A stretch of 64,000 bases of DNA from Citrobacter freundii. GTDB taxonomy: Bacteria; Bacteroidota; Bacteroidia; Chitinophagales; Chitinophagaceae. How positions within the stretch are numbered: position 1 is the stretch's first letter; every line of letters starts with the position of its first letter. The notes under the pieces are model-generated. The model was not told where the DNA came from and ran no database searches. It saw only the letters and a list, made by a program, of their open reading frames with translations. This document shows, piece by piece, positions 8,220 to 15,985 of the stretch. The translations under genes were made by a program, and so were the position numbers. Location: assembly GCA_003243445.1 (NCBI GenBank), contig QFQQ01000033.1, positions 1 through 64,000 on the forward strand, in the 5' to 3' direction.

Positions 8220-8277
8220 AACAACGGAAGGATTGGATAGGATTGGGTTTTCAGGGATCGGATAAAAACGGGCTATA

Positions 8278-8757
8278 TCATTCTGCCATCATTTCGTTTA
8301 AGTTTTTTTTGACCCAGTAGTAATGGTTGTCTTTCTGTTGCAACTCAAGCGCATCACCATGCTGATAACTGAAGATACGGCCAACATAGCTGACCGTACC
8401 ATCGGTTTTAGTGATTGTCGAAAGGGAAAGTACTGCGCCATTGAAACTGGTAGATTGGATGGTTACTGTACGCTGTTGGTCCTGAGAGAGTGCGTACACG
8501 ATCTTGCCTGTAAAAGGGCTGATCTTGCCGCTGGCTAAAGGCAGCTTTATTTCCTGGCTACGTTGGGTGGAAGGATTAAGGAGGTTAAGCAGATCCTGTT
8601 CAGCCACTTCAACAGAGGCCGGCAGGCTGTTAAATAATTTAGGTTTATTATTATCAGGCTCACGGAGAGGAGCTTTTTCCTGCGCTTTCAGCGAGATACT
8701 CGCGAACAGACAGATAACATATAACAGGCGAATGCCCGGAGGTTTGTGGTAATTCAT
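8278..8757 (-). CDS. Exported protein upstream of the metalloprotease, unrecognised
   Basis: A 159-residue protein with a signal peptide (LLYVICLFASISLKAQ after MNYHKPPGIR). The remainder is hydrophilic and predicted mostly beta (TVTIQSTSFNGAVLSLSTI, TVSYVGRIFSYQ). I do not recognise a family. Its position 58 bases before a protease that seems to lack a long propeptide makes a role as inhibitor, folding helper or separately encoded pro-region possible, but that is inference from context only. Confidence 0.7.
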   Translation of the reverse strand: MNYHKPPGIRLLYVICLFASISLKAQEKAPLREPDNNKPKLFNSLPASVEVAEQDLLNLLNPSTQRSQEIKLPLASGKISPFTGKIVYALSQDQQRTVTIQSTSFNGAVLSLSTITKTDGTVSYVGRIFSYQHGDALELQQKDNHYYWVKKNLNEMMAE

Positions 8758-8902
8758 TGGATACTAAAATTTATGACATGGTAATACAGGCAGCAGGGTA
8801 ACCTGCGCTGTTTTCAAGTAGGGACGGTCATGCAAGATTGTATAATCTTTCTTAAAACTCCAAGGAAAGGCTATGGCAAAATCTGCAAATAAAGCAATCT
8901 TA

Positions 8903-8933
8903 CGATCGTAGTGTAGTAGTTATTCTACGATCG
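8903..8933. promoter_or_regulatory. Inverted repeat upstream of the exported-protein/metalloprotease operon
   Basis: CGATCGTAG (8903-8911) and CTACGATCG (8925-8933) form a perfect 9-bp inverted repeat with a 13-bp AT-rich centre, about 145 bases before the operon start. It has no T-tract, so an operator or a hairpin in the 5' leader is more likely than a terminator. Confidence 0.45.
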
Positions 8934-8986
8934 ATATAGAAGTAAAACGTATACCTGCTTTTATACGGGTATTATAGCAAATAATA

Positions 8987-9355
8987 TTAATATTGGTTGG
9001 TGCTAAGCATCACCAGTGTGCAGGCTTCCACAGGTTGAATATTGTTCTTTTTAGCAAGTTCAGCCAGTTCATCATTTTCTGCACCTGGATTAAAGATGAT
9101 CCTTTTAGGATGTAGTGAAAGGATGTAATCATAGTAGTCGCGCTGATGCAATGGATTCAGGTAGAGCGTTACCGTGTCAATATCTGTGAACGGAGCTTTC
9201 TCTTTCGTGATCTGTACGTCATCCACCTGCGTATTGAATTTACCGATGGCTTCAACAGGATGTTCTTTGCTGCGCAATTTGCGGATAGCAAGATAGCTGT
9301 AGCGTGAAGGATTATCTGAAGCGCCGAGTACTAATGTTTTCTTTTGATTGCTCAT
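8987..9355 (-). CDS. CoA-binding-domain protein
   Basis: A 122-residue single-domain protein of the CoA-binding (YccU-like) family, a Rossmann-type fold. The N-terminal KTLVLGASDNPSRYSYLA is the nucleotide or CoA-binding turn, and IIFNPGAENDELAELAKKN is the conserved second half. The function in cells is not established. I use ATG 9355 (MSNQKK) rather than a GTG two codons upstream. It follows the TIGR01777 epimerase by 27 bases and is probably in the same operon, hence potentially under the same operator. Confidence 0.85.
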   Translation of the reverse strand: MSNQKKTLVLGASDNPSRYSYLAIRKLRSKEHPVEAIGKFNTQVDDVQITKEKAPFTDIDTVTLYLNPLHQRDYYDYILSLHPKRIIFNPGAENDELAELAKKNNIQPVEACTLVMLSTNQY

Positions 9356-9382
9356 GGTCACTCAATATATATTAATAAAACA

Positions 9383-10378
9383 TCAGAACAGGCGATATTG
9401 TTTGCGCGGGATCTTTTTGATCAGTTCTTCCAGGGCATCTTCAAGAAAAGGATAGCGGAATCGAAATCCTGTTTCGCTGATGCGTGTGGGTAATACCCAG
9501 CGGCTTTTTAACACCAGTTCTGTTTCAGTTCCAACAATAACTGCGCCCAATTTTAACATCCATTCGTACACCGGGAACCCGAGCCTGCAGCCCGTGACTT
9601 TTCTCAACGTCTGCATAAAGATCTTGTTGGTGACCGGAAATGGCGAACTGCAGTTGAACGTGCCTTCCAGTTGTTCATGGGTGAACAGCCAGGTGATCAT
9701 GGCAGCAGTATCTTCGATATGTATCCAGCTGTAACGTTGTTTTCCATTACCCTGAGGCCCTCCAAGTCCGAATTTGATCATATTAAAATAAGGAACAAGC
9801 ACGCCGCCACTGCCAATTACAATAGCCATGCGTAATGCAATTTTTCTCGTAAATGGAGTTTGATGGTGATAGAATGTTTTTTCCCAGGCTTTGCAAACAT
9901 GCGTGGAGAAATCATCCTGGAACTCGCCATTATATTCATCCTGCGCATGATCAGTGGCATGACGGTAAATAGTAGCGGAAGATGCATTGATCCAGCAGGA
10001 CGGCGGGCGCTTGCAAAGAGATAATGCTTTTGCCAGCACATTCACGGAATCGATACGGCTGGAAAGAATGGCTGCTTTATTCTCAGGAGTGTAACGGCAG
10101 TTGACGGTTTTGCCTGCGAGGTTGATCAGAAGATCGGCACCGTCCAGTTGAGCAGTCCACGAACCGGTTGTACGCCCATCCCATTGTTCAAAGTTTACAC
10201 GAAGAAGATCTTCAGGAGTAAGCGAGCGATAGTGATTGCGATTGTTAACGGCATTGGGAAGTTGACGGGTAAGGATACAAATGTCGTTGTGTTTTCCATA
10301 AATGCGGATCAATTCTTCTCCAATAAAACCAGATCCTCCGGCGATGACGATCTTTTTATTTTTCATTTCATTCAGCAT
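9383..10378 (-). CDS. TIGR01777-family NAD(P)-dependent epimerase (paralogue 1)
   Basis: A 331-residue extended short-chain dehydrogenase-like protein. The nucleotide site is IVIAGGSGFIGEELIRIYG near the start, and the C-terminal DUF1731-like tail includes VLPTRISETGFRFRYPFLEDALEEL. It matches the YfcH/SDR39U1 group; the substrate is unknown. A second start (ATG 10366, MKNKKIVIAGG) is equally likely. It heads an operon with the CoA-binding protein and carries an 18-bp operator-like site 29 bases upstream, shared with two neighbouring genes. A paralogue lies at 56204-57127. Confidence 0.9.
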   Translation of the reverse strand: MLNEMKNKKIVIAGGSGFIGEELIRIYGKHNDICILTRQLPNAVNNRNHYRSLTPEDLLRVNFEQWDGRTTGSWTAQLDGADLLINLAGKTVNCRYTPENKAAILSSRIDSVNVLAKALSLCKRPPSCWINASSATIYRHATDHAQDEYNGEFQDDFSTHVCKAWEKTFYHHQTPFTRKIALRMAIVIGSGGVLVPYFNMIKFGLGGPQGNGKQRYSWIHIEDTAAMITWLFTHEQLEGTFNCSSPFPVTNKIFMQTLRKVTGCRLGFPVYEWMLKLGAVIVGTETELVLKSRWVLPTRISETGFRFRYPFLEDALEELIKKIPRKQYRLF

Positions 10379-10406
10379 GACGGGTGGTTTATGGTTTATT
10401 TTAAAC

Positions 10407-10424
10407 TTTCAGAAAACATTGAAA
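10407..10424. promoter_or_regulatory. Predicted GbsR/MarR operator 1
   Basis: TTTCA-N8-TGAAA with an A-rich centre, 29 bases before the start of the epimerase gene. The same 18-bp pattern with identical spacing occurs at 10887-10904 and 11481-11498. Confidence 0.65.
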
Positions 10425-10432
10425 ATTTGAAA

Positions 10433-10458
10433 TGAAAATAAAGCCGGTCTTTGCCGGC
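10433..10458 (-). terminator. Intrinsic terminator of the small membrane protein gene
   Basis: On the minus strand GCCGG (10454-10458) pairs with CCGGC (10443-10447) across a 6-base loop, followed by TTTATTTT. It separates this gene from the epimerase unit. Confidence 0.7.
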
Positions 10459-10476
10459 ATTATATGATAGCAGCGA

Positions 10477-10851
10477 TTATTTCAGGTGAATAAGCTTTTT
10501 ATGTTCAAGCCGTTTATTTTCTTCATAACAGATATAAATGTACCAGATCGCAAGCATTGGCGATACGATCAGCATAAAGGCTCCGTAATAGATAAATGTT
10601 GTTGTCCCTAATGTGAAGAACAGCAGCATCAGGATAAGGGAACTGAATGCGGCGATCGTATAAGACCGGCGGGCTTTAAGAGCAATGTTGTGTTGACCCA
10701 ACCAAAGATGAAGTAATGCGCTCAGCATTTGCCAGCTTCCAACAACTATATAGGCGGTGAAAAAATAGCCTTGATCTATTATCGCAATAATGGTAAATAG
10801 CGGAACGAGGAAAATCTGTATTCGAAGATCGATGGCTTTAAAACGTTTCAT
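10477..10851 (-). CDS. Four-helix membrane protein, unrecognised
   Basis: A 124-residue protein with about four hydrophobic helices: IQIFLVPLFTIIAII, AYIVVGSWQMLSALLHL, AAFSSLILMLLFFTLG and GAFMLIVSPMLAIWYIYI. The loops are short and the C-terminus is basic (EENKRLEHKKLIHLK). I do not recognise the family. It is its own transcription unit, bounded by terminators, and has a TTTCA-N8-TGAAA site 35 bases before its ATG, so it is a likely target of the adjacent GbsR/MarR regulator. Confidence 0.7.
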   Translation of the reverse strand: MKRFKAIDLRIQIFLVPLFTIIAIIDQGYFFTAYIVVGSWQMLSALLHLWLGQHNIALKARRSYTIAAFSSLILMLLFFTLGTTTFIYYGAFMLIVSPMLAIWYIYICYEENKRLEHKKLIHLK

Positions 10852-10886
10852 TGAGCCGGAGTTTTTATTAAAAGAATATTCTGATC

Positions 10887-10904
10887 TTTCAGAAAAAAAT
10901 GAAA
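10887..10904. promoter_or_regulatory. Predicted GbsR/MarR operator 2
   Basis: TTTCA-N8-TGAAA, 35 bases upstream of the small membrane protein start. The flanks (CTTTCAGAAAA... TGAAAATT) also match operator 1. Confidence 0.65.
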
Positions 10905-10910
10905 ATTCAG

Positions 10911-10937
10911 TTTTAAAAATAAGCCGGGGGAACCGGC
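10911..10937 (-). terminator. Intrinsic terminator of the GbsR/MarR gene
   Basis: On the minus strand GCCGG (10933-10937) pairs with CCGGC (10923-10927) across 5 bases, followed by TTATTTTTAAAA. It ends the regulator transcript just before operator 2. Confidence 0.7.
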
Positions 10938-10944
10938 CTGATTT

Positions 10945-11451
10945 TTATTTGAAGATTTTAACAAGATTGCTGACAAACCAATTCTCTTCCGCTTTGATCA
11001 ATACGTCCAGGGTTTTATCCGCATGACGGCCCAGTTTTTTGATGCTGCTGACTGTTTCAACAAATGCTTTTACATTCTTATCTCTTCTGTCCCCTTCCAC
11101 TTCTTCCAGCTTATCCAGCAGCCCGAGCATTGGCTCCAGTTCGCGTTTCTTTCTTTCCTTCACGATCTGTTTTACCACTTTCCAGATATCTTTTTCTGCG
11201 GAGAAATATTCTTTTCGTTCGCCGGGGAGCAGCACCCTATCTACCAGACCCCAATTGATCAGTTCGCGGATGTTCATATTCACGTTTCCGCGGCTTACGT
11301 TCAGTTCCTCCATTATATCATCCTGCGTCAATGGGTCCGGGCTAACCAGTAATAACGCATGGATCTGCGCCATTGTGCGGTTGATTCCCCAATGCGTTCC
11401 AAATGCTCCCCAGTTGCTGATGAACTGTTGCCTTGCTTCCGTCAATTTCAT
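10945..11451 (-). CDS. GbsR/MarR-family transcriptional regulator
   Basis: A 168-residue DNA-binding protein. The GbsR-type start FISNWGAFGTHWGINRTMAQIHALLL is followed by a winged helix-turn-helix (LTQDDIMEELNVSRGNVNMN, then RELINWGLVDRVLLPGERKEYF) and a C-terminal helical dimerisation region. GbsR proteins of Bacillus respond to choline, but the ligand here is unknown. An 18-bp inverted repeat lies 29 bases before its own start and recurs before the next two transcription units on the same strand, so I infer self-regulation and control of the membrane protein and epimerase/CoA-binding operon. Confidence 0.9.
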   Translation of the reverse strand: MKLTEARQQFISNWGAFGTHWGINRTMAQIHALLLVSPDPLTQDDIMEELNVSRGNVNMNIRELINWGLVDRVLLPGERKEYFSAEKDIWKVVKQIVKERKKRELEPMLGLLDKLEEVEGDRRDKNVKAFVETVSSIKKLGRHADKTLDVLIKAEENWFVSNLVKIFK

Positions 11452-11480
11452 GAAGCTAAATTAAATTATCATTTCTGAAT

Positions 11481-11498
11481 TTTCAAAAAAAATTGAAA
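11481..11498. promoter_or_regulatory. Predicted GbsR/MarR operator 3 (autoregulatory)
   Basis: TTTCA-N8-TGAAA with an all-A/T centre, in the divergent region between the regulator (29 bases away) and the phosphodiesterase gene (54 bases away). A -7-like TAATTTAG lies between the site and the regulator ATG on the minus strand. Confidence 0.65.
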
Positions 11499-11552
11499 GT
11501 TATGATTTTGTGATCATCGGAGCTGCTGTTGATAATTGATTAACTTGCGTAC

Positions 11553-12362
11553 ATGAAGAGGGAATTGTTTTACATCACCGTGGCATTGACTATGTCTGCC
11601 TGTACAGCTTCACGTAAAATGAACAATGAACAACTTTCTTTTGCACCGAATCCGGTAGTTGCGCATCGCGGCGCATGGAAGAGCAAGCAATTGCCTGAAA
11701 ACTCCATTGCCTCCCTCCGTGAAGCGATCGCGTTGAAATGCACCGGATCTGAATTTGATATTCATCGTACAGCAGACGATTCATTGGTGATTAACCATGA
11801 CGCGGCTTTCTTTAAATTGCCGATTGAAAAAACCGACTATGCTACACTTACGCAGCATCAGCTGTCAAACGGTGAGAAACTGCCAACGCTGCGTGAATAT
11901 CTGGTTGCAGGATTACAGAATAATACTTCAACAAGACTGATCCTTGAAATAAAGCCATCGGCTGTAAGTAAAGAACGCGGGCAGGAAACTGCGGCACGCG
12001 TGGTAAAACTGGTGGAGGAGTTGAATGCAAAGCCGATGGTGGCATATATCAGTTTTGATTATGCTATTCTGAAAAAAGTATTGCAGCTGGATCCTAAGGC
12101 ACATGTGCAATACCTGGAAGCGAATCAACCTCCGGCACAGGTCAAGGCTGATGGCATGGGTGGAATCGATTATCATTACTCGGCATTTCAGCAACACCCG
12201 GAGTGGATCCAACAGGCAAAGGAGAACAAACTTGTATTGAATGCATGGACGGTGAATGATGCAGAGATAATGGACTGGCTGCTGAAAAGCGGATTTGAAA
12301 TGATCACCACGAATGAGCCTGAGTTGCTGATGCAGCGTTTCAAGGCCATGAATGGGAAATAA
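11553..12362 (+). CDS. Glycerophosphodiester phosphodiesterase lipoprotein
   Basis: A 269-residue GDPD-family enzyme that hydrolyses glycerophosphodiesters to glycerol-3-phosphate and an alcohol. The start is a lipoprotein signal (ALTMSACTASRK, lipid-modified Cys at about 17). Catalytic features are VAHRGAWKSKQLPENS (His-Arg pair at about 38-39), FDIHRTADDSLVINHD with the metal-binding and general-acid residues, LILEIKP, and VLNAWTVND near the C-terminus. It is probably anchored facing the periplasm. It diverges from the GbsR/MarR gene; a TAACTTGC box 12 bases upstream looks like a weak -7 element. Confidence 0.9.
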   Translation: MKRELFYITVALTMSACTASRKMNNEQLSFAPNPVVAHRGAWKSKQLPENSIASLREAIALKCTGSEFDIHRTADDSLVINHDAAFFKLPIEKTDYATLTQHQLSNGEKLPTLREYLVAGLQNNTSTRLILEIKPSAVSKERGQETAARVVKLVEELNAKPMVAYISFDYAILKKVLQLDPKAHVQYLEANQPPAQVKADGMGGIDYHYSAFQQHPEWIQQAKENKLVLNAWTVNDAEIMDWLLKSGFEMITTNEPELLMQRFKAMNGK

Positions 12363-12382
12363 GTTATTGCGGAATAAAATTG

Positions 12383-12410
12383 AAGCAGGTATGACAGTGC
12401 CTGCTTTTTT
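12383..12410 (+). terminator. Intrinsic terminator of the phosphodiesterase gene
   Basis: AAGCAGG (12383-12389) pairs with CCTGCTT (12400-12406), followed by T's. A second perfect 10-bp inverted repeat, AATGAACCGG at 12453-12462 with CCGGTTCATT at 12481-12490, lies further on without an immediate T-tract. Confidence 0.75.
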
Positions 12411-12872
12411 ATTGTTGAAAGAGGATTGTCAGAATTGTCATTGCACTGATCAAATGAACCGGCTTAACGTTTTAGGAAATCCGGTTCATTATTCAATCGT
12501 TTTTTTCACCGGAAATTTTGTTTTTTTCCCAAGGGTAGTTTTTCAGGTTCAGCGATATTTGGATAGTGATCATTGAAAAGGATCCGTTGAATGATCATGG
12601 AGGTTGTATATAGTGGGAAGGGCGTTGTATCCGGAAGTCTCGTTTGTTATGGGATTTTCCGGCGCTACTTCATTCCCATCTGTACAACCTCCCACCTGGA
12701 GGCGGTGGTGGGGGAGGGAGCCCAGGGGGCAGGGTGGGCCGATGTGGAAGGTGATTTCGAAAAAGGTACGCAGATCCGGTTGAAGATCTGCCCAAATCCA
12801 TCCACGATCCACTTCCCCAATCAACAGGCCTCTTCACGCGAGTGCTCCTCCCATCCTTCCCGCTCTCAACCC
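12411..12872. other. Intergenic region with G-rich, quadruplex-capable segment
   Basis: This 460-base stretch separates converging genes and holds no gene I can support. Its notable part is 12690-12738: CCTCCCACC folds with GGTGG further on, and the plus strand at 12710-12738 has five G-runs of three or more separated by 1-6 bases, which fits a G-quadruplex motif. The composition is clearly more GC-rich than the surroundings. Confidence 0.5.
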
Positions 12873-14303
12873 TCACCAGCAATCCAATCGCTTATCCCTT
12901 TTCTCTCCCGTCAGATCCGATGACTTCAAAATTATCGCAAAATAACCTACCCCTCTCTGCATCTTCGTTTTCGAAAATAAATTTGCAAAATTATGCAGAC
13001 CGAAAAGCACAGGACCCAACCTCACTGCTCCACCAATCCACAATTGGTTAGCACTGCTATACTGTATCGGCAGGTAAAACCCTTTCTTCCTCGTTTCCCA
13101 GCGGGGCGTAACGGTGAGAAGATTCAGGTCCTTCAGGTAATTACTCTTCAAGGGAGTGAGTGAGGCCACACCAATAGATAAATCTGCATTCACAAATAAC
13201 GCTTCTGTGATAAACTTATCGACGTTGATCACCAACCTCATTGGATGTATTATATTGAAGGCTCCTGCGCTTTGTGTGGAAGTATTAAATAAAGTAACGA
13301 GGCTGTCGCGGAACTGTCCAAAACTGGTGATCGTTGAATCGAATTTCTGATCAAGTGTCTCATCTGTAATACCCGGCTTCAACCCGCTTACCCTGGTATT
13401 GTATCTTCCATGCTGATAGGAGGAGAAACCTGCATCCAGCAGCGATACGCCGATCTTCCAGTCATAATCATAATATTCCTCTTCGTGCTGACGGTTACTG
13501 GTATAGGGCCGTTTGATCAATAATTCAAGTCCCATGTCAAGTGAAACCCCAAGTTTTGTTTGGGAAACAAAATCCCGCAGGCTGAAATTCTTATCATTAT
13601 CCAGCTGATCATAGTTTGCAGAATAGCTGAGATCAAGCGCGGCCGTATTGGCAAGGTAATTATCCGGAAAAGATCCCGTTTTACTGAAGGAACCACCGTT
13701 AAACTGCAAATAACCGCCGGACAAACCTTTATTTATTTTCAATGTTGCTCCGCCATTTACCCTGAACTGGTCATTGTCAATGATGGTTTGCGCGTAAGTA
13801 CCATATACTTCCATCCAGCTTGCACTCACCATATCGGCACGCATATCAGACCGGTTGTTTTCATTCAGGAAGAAAAAATCGCGGAAGCTTTTCAATGTAT
13901 CGTAAAAGTTGTACTGACTGGAGCGAACCCTGGTGTAAGATTTAAAGTTCAATCCAAAAGCAAATGCACTCCGTTGACTTAATGCCCTGCGATAGTTCAG
14001 CAAATTGACATTTACATTCACATCTCCCTTTCTTTTGTATTCACCCGGACTGATCGCATATTCCGAATTGGCAGGATTCGATATCAATGAATAATTGTAA
14101 ACGTCGACAATATTTGTAGAGTGCTTATCCTGAATACCGAAAACGGTCAGGTCCCATTTAAAAGGGATATTGACAATTGATGCGGGATTGTTATGCACAC
14201 TAAGCGAACCTGTGTAATAAGTTCCATTCAACCCCGTATAATACTGGGTTTTCCCCTTCAGGGCAAGCAACAGTGCACATGATATGAAAAGCAGGTATCT
14301 CAT
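12873..14303 (-). CDS. DUF5723-family outer-membrane protein
   Basis: A 476-residue predicted outer-membrane barrel. A signal peptide (MRYLLFISCALLLALKGKTQ) is followed by YYTGLNGTYYTGSLSVHNNPASI, the typical DUF5723 opening, and many aromatic-ended beta strands to the C-terminus. Its role is unknown; related proteins are surface or secretion-associated in Bacteroidota. The start at 14303 lies directly after a hairpin with a T-tract (14304-14330). An upstream in-frame ATG at 14333 would place codons inside that hairpin. A TAACTTTAG box precedes the hairpin on the minus strand and could be its promoter. Confidence 0.8.
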   Translation of the reverse strand: MRYLLFISCALLLALKGKTQYYTGLNGTYYTGSLSVHNNPASIVNIPFKWDLTVFGIQDKHSTNIVDVYNYSLISNPANSEYAISPGEYKRKGDVNVNVNLLNYRRALSQRSAFAFGLNFKSYTRVRSSQYNFYDTLKSFRDFFFLNENNRSDMRADMVSASWMEVYGTYAQTIIDNDQFRVNGGATLKINKGLSGGYLQFNGGSFSKTGSFPDNYLANTAALDLSYSANYDQLDNDKNFSLRDFVSQTKLGVSLDMGLELLIKRPYTSNRQHEEEYYDYDWKIGVSLLDAGFSSYQHGRYNTRVSGLKPGITDETLDQKFDSTITSFGQFRDSLVTLFNTSTQSAGAFNIIHPMRLVINVDKFITEALFVNADLSIGVASLTPLKSNYLKDLNLLTVTPRWETRKKGFYLPIQYSSANQLWIGGAVRLGPVLFGLHNFANLFSKTKMQRGVGYFAIILKSSDLTGEKRDKRLDCW

Positions 14304-14330
14304 AAAAAAAGACCTTGAATGCAAGGTCTT
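14304..14330 (-). terminator. Hairpin with T-tract abutting the DUF5723 start codon
   Basis: On the minus strand AAGACCTTG pairs perfectly with CAAGGTCTT (9 bp, 4-base loop), followed by a T-tract that ends at the ATG 14303. It can terminate the flotillin transcript, but a -7-like box lies just before it, so it may also act as a leader attenuator for DUF5723. Confidence 0.7.
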
Positions 14331-14440
14331 CATCGCCACTAAAGTTAGGCTTTTATACAGTTCGTATTCGGTTAACCAAAGGTTGCCTGAATACTATTTT
14401 ATTTTGCGCATTCCGTTAAATTAAACAAAAAATGCGCCAT

Positions 14441-15967
14441 TTATGTAGTTGCTACTTCAACGGCATCGCTGCCATTTTTTTCTTTGTCTTTTCCAAGATA
14501 TCCGGGAAGATCCATACCTGCCATATCAAAAATATCTTTTAACGGCGGTACGGATTTATAAAGGCCACTTACAAAATTAGCAGTTGAGCTCTTCCCGTCA
14601 GCTTGTTGTCCGCCATCCCACACTGTTACCTTATCGATCTTGATATTTCTGATCGCTTCGGTCTGCATTTTCACCAGCTCAGGAAGCTTGTCTGCAATTA
14701 ATAAAAGAACGGCATCCTTTGGATTATCGCCGGCGGCTTTTACGATCCGGTCAAGACCTTCCGCCTGTTTGGTCAGGATCTCATACATACCGCGGGCTTC
14801 TGCTTCCAGTTTCGCAAAGATCGCATCCGCCTCACCTTTTGCTCTTTCCCTTACCTGTTCTGCGGCAGCCTGTGCTTCAATGATCAGTTTTTGCTTTTGG
14901 ATTTCGGCACCCACAACAATCGTTGCATTTTGCGTTGCACGATCTCTCTCTGCACGTGCTTCTTCCGCCTTTCTTTCTGCCACATAAGCTTCTTCAAGGG
15001 CTTTTGCTGTTTGTACTTTTTCAGCGGCGGTTGCCTTCTTCAATGCTTCCGCTTCGCGTTCGCGTCTCTCGGCATCGGATGCAGCAATTTGTATCCTGGA
15101 TTGGTTCTCGCCCTGTACGGCAATCGCATTTGCTTCCGCGATCTTCACACGCGTATCTCTCGCCGCTTCAGCTTTACCAATGTTCTCATCTTTGTTGGCG
15201 CCTGCAATCTGGATTTCTTTTTCTTTCAATGCAAATGCAACCTGTGTATCCCGGTCACGCTGCGTTTCTGCCACTTTGATATCCCGTTCTTTCTCTGCGG
15301 TTGTCTTCCCGATATCACCGGTTCTTTCCTGTTCAGCAACGCGGATCTTCGCTTCGTTGATCGCTTTCGCGGCAGCTTCTTTACCGAGCGCATCGATATA
15401 TCCGCTCTCATCTTTGATATCGGTAACATTCACATTGATCATTTTCAAACCGATCTTATTTAACTCTGCTTCCACATTACCTGCAATATTCGCCAGGAAT
15501 TTATCACGGTTATTATTGATCTCTTCAATATCCATCATCGCCACTACCAGACGCATCTGGCCAAGGATGATATCTTTTGCCAGGTCATGGATCTGCGGGC
15601 GTTGCATACCCAGCAACCGCTCTGCTGCATTCTGCATCACTGCGGGTTCTGTGGAGATACCAACAGTAAAACGTGATGGCACATCCACACGGATATTCTG
15701 CTTACTCAACGCGCTGGTAAGATTTACTTCCAGCGAAATAGGAGTAAGATCGATGAACGAATAATCCTGTATAATCGGCCAGATAAATGCCGCTCCACCG
15801 TGAATACACTTCGCGGTAAGCGTGCCATCGGCGCCCTTGCCAACTTTTCCATATACAACAAGGATCCTGTCCGAAGGGCAGCGTTTGTAACGCCGGAACA
15901 TGGAGAAGACAAGAATAAAGAAGAAGACGACCGCAATCGCGACGATCAGTAAAAGATTTTCAGCCAT
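14441..15967 (-). CDS. Flotillin-like SPFH-domain protein
   Basis: A 508-residue membrane-microdomain scaffold protein of the flotillin type. It has one N-terminal hydrophobic helix (LLLIVAIAVVFFFILVFSMF), an SPFH/PHB domain at about 30-200 (including RILVVYGKVGKGADG and SRFTVGISTEP), and a long alanine- and glutamate-rich coiled coil from about 205 to 400 with repeated EAK/EAE steps. Flotillins organise ordered lipid domains and assist membrane complexes. The NfeD-like gene 18 bases upstream is its usual partner, and the two form an operon that ends at the 14304-14330 hairpin. Confidence 0.93.
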   Translation of the reverse strand: MAENLLLIVAIAVVFFFILVFSMFRRYKRCPSDRILVVYGKVGKGADGTLTAKCIHGGAAFIWPIIQDYSFIDLTPISLEVNLTSALSKQNIRVDVPSRFTVGISTEPAVMQNAAERLLGMQRPQIHDLAKDIILGQMRLVVAMMDIEEINNNRDKFLANIAGNVEAELNKIGLKMINVNVTDIKDESGYIDALGKEAAAKAINEAKIRVAEQERTGDIGKTTAEKERDIKVAETQRDRDTQVAFALKEKEIQIAGANKDENIGKAEAARDTRVKIAEANAIAVQGENQSRIQIAASDAERREREAEALKKATAAEKVQTAKALEEAYVAERKAEEARAERDRATQNATIVVGAEIQKQKLIIEAQAAAEQVRERAKGEADAIFAKLEAEARGMYEILTKQAEGLDRIVKAAGDNPKDAVLLLIADKLPELVKMQTEAIRNIKIDKVTVWDGGQQADGKSSTANFVSGLYKSVPPLKDIFDMAGMDLPGYLGKDKEKNGSDAVEVATT

Positions 15968-15985
15968 AATGCTACAGATTGAAAT

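Noticed and set aside
12591..12923. Plus-strand frame of 110 codons in the G-rich gap
   Set aside because: It runs into the converging DUF5723 gene, has no recognisable domain, and its composition reflects the G-rich segment.
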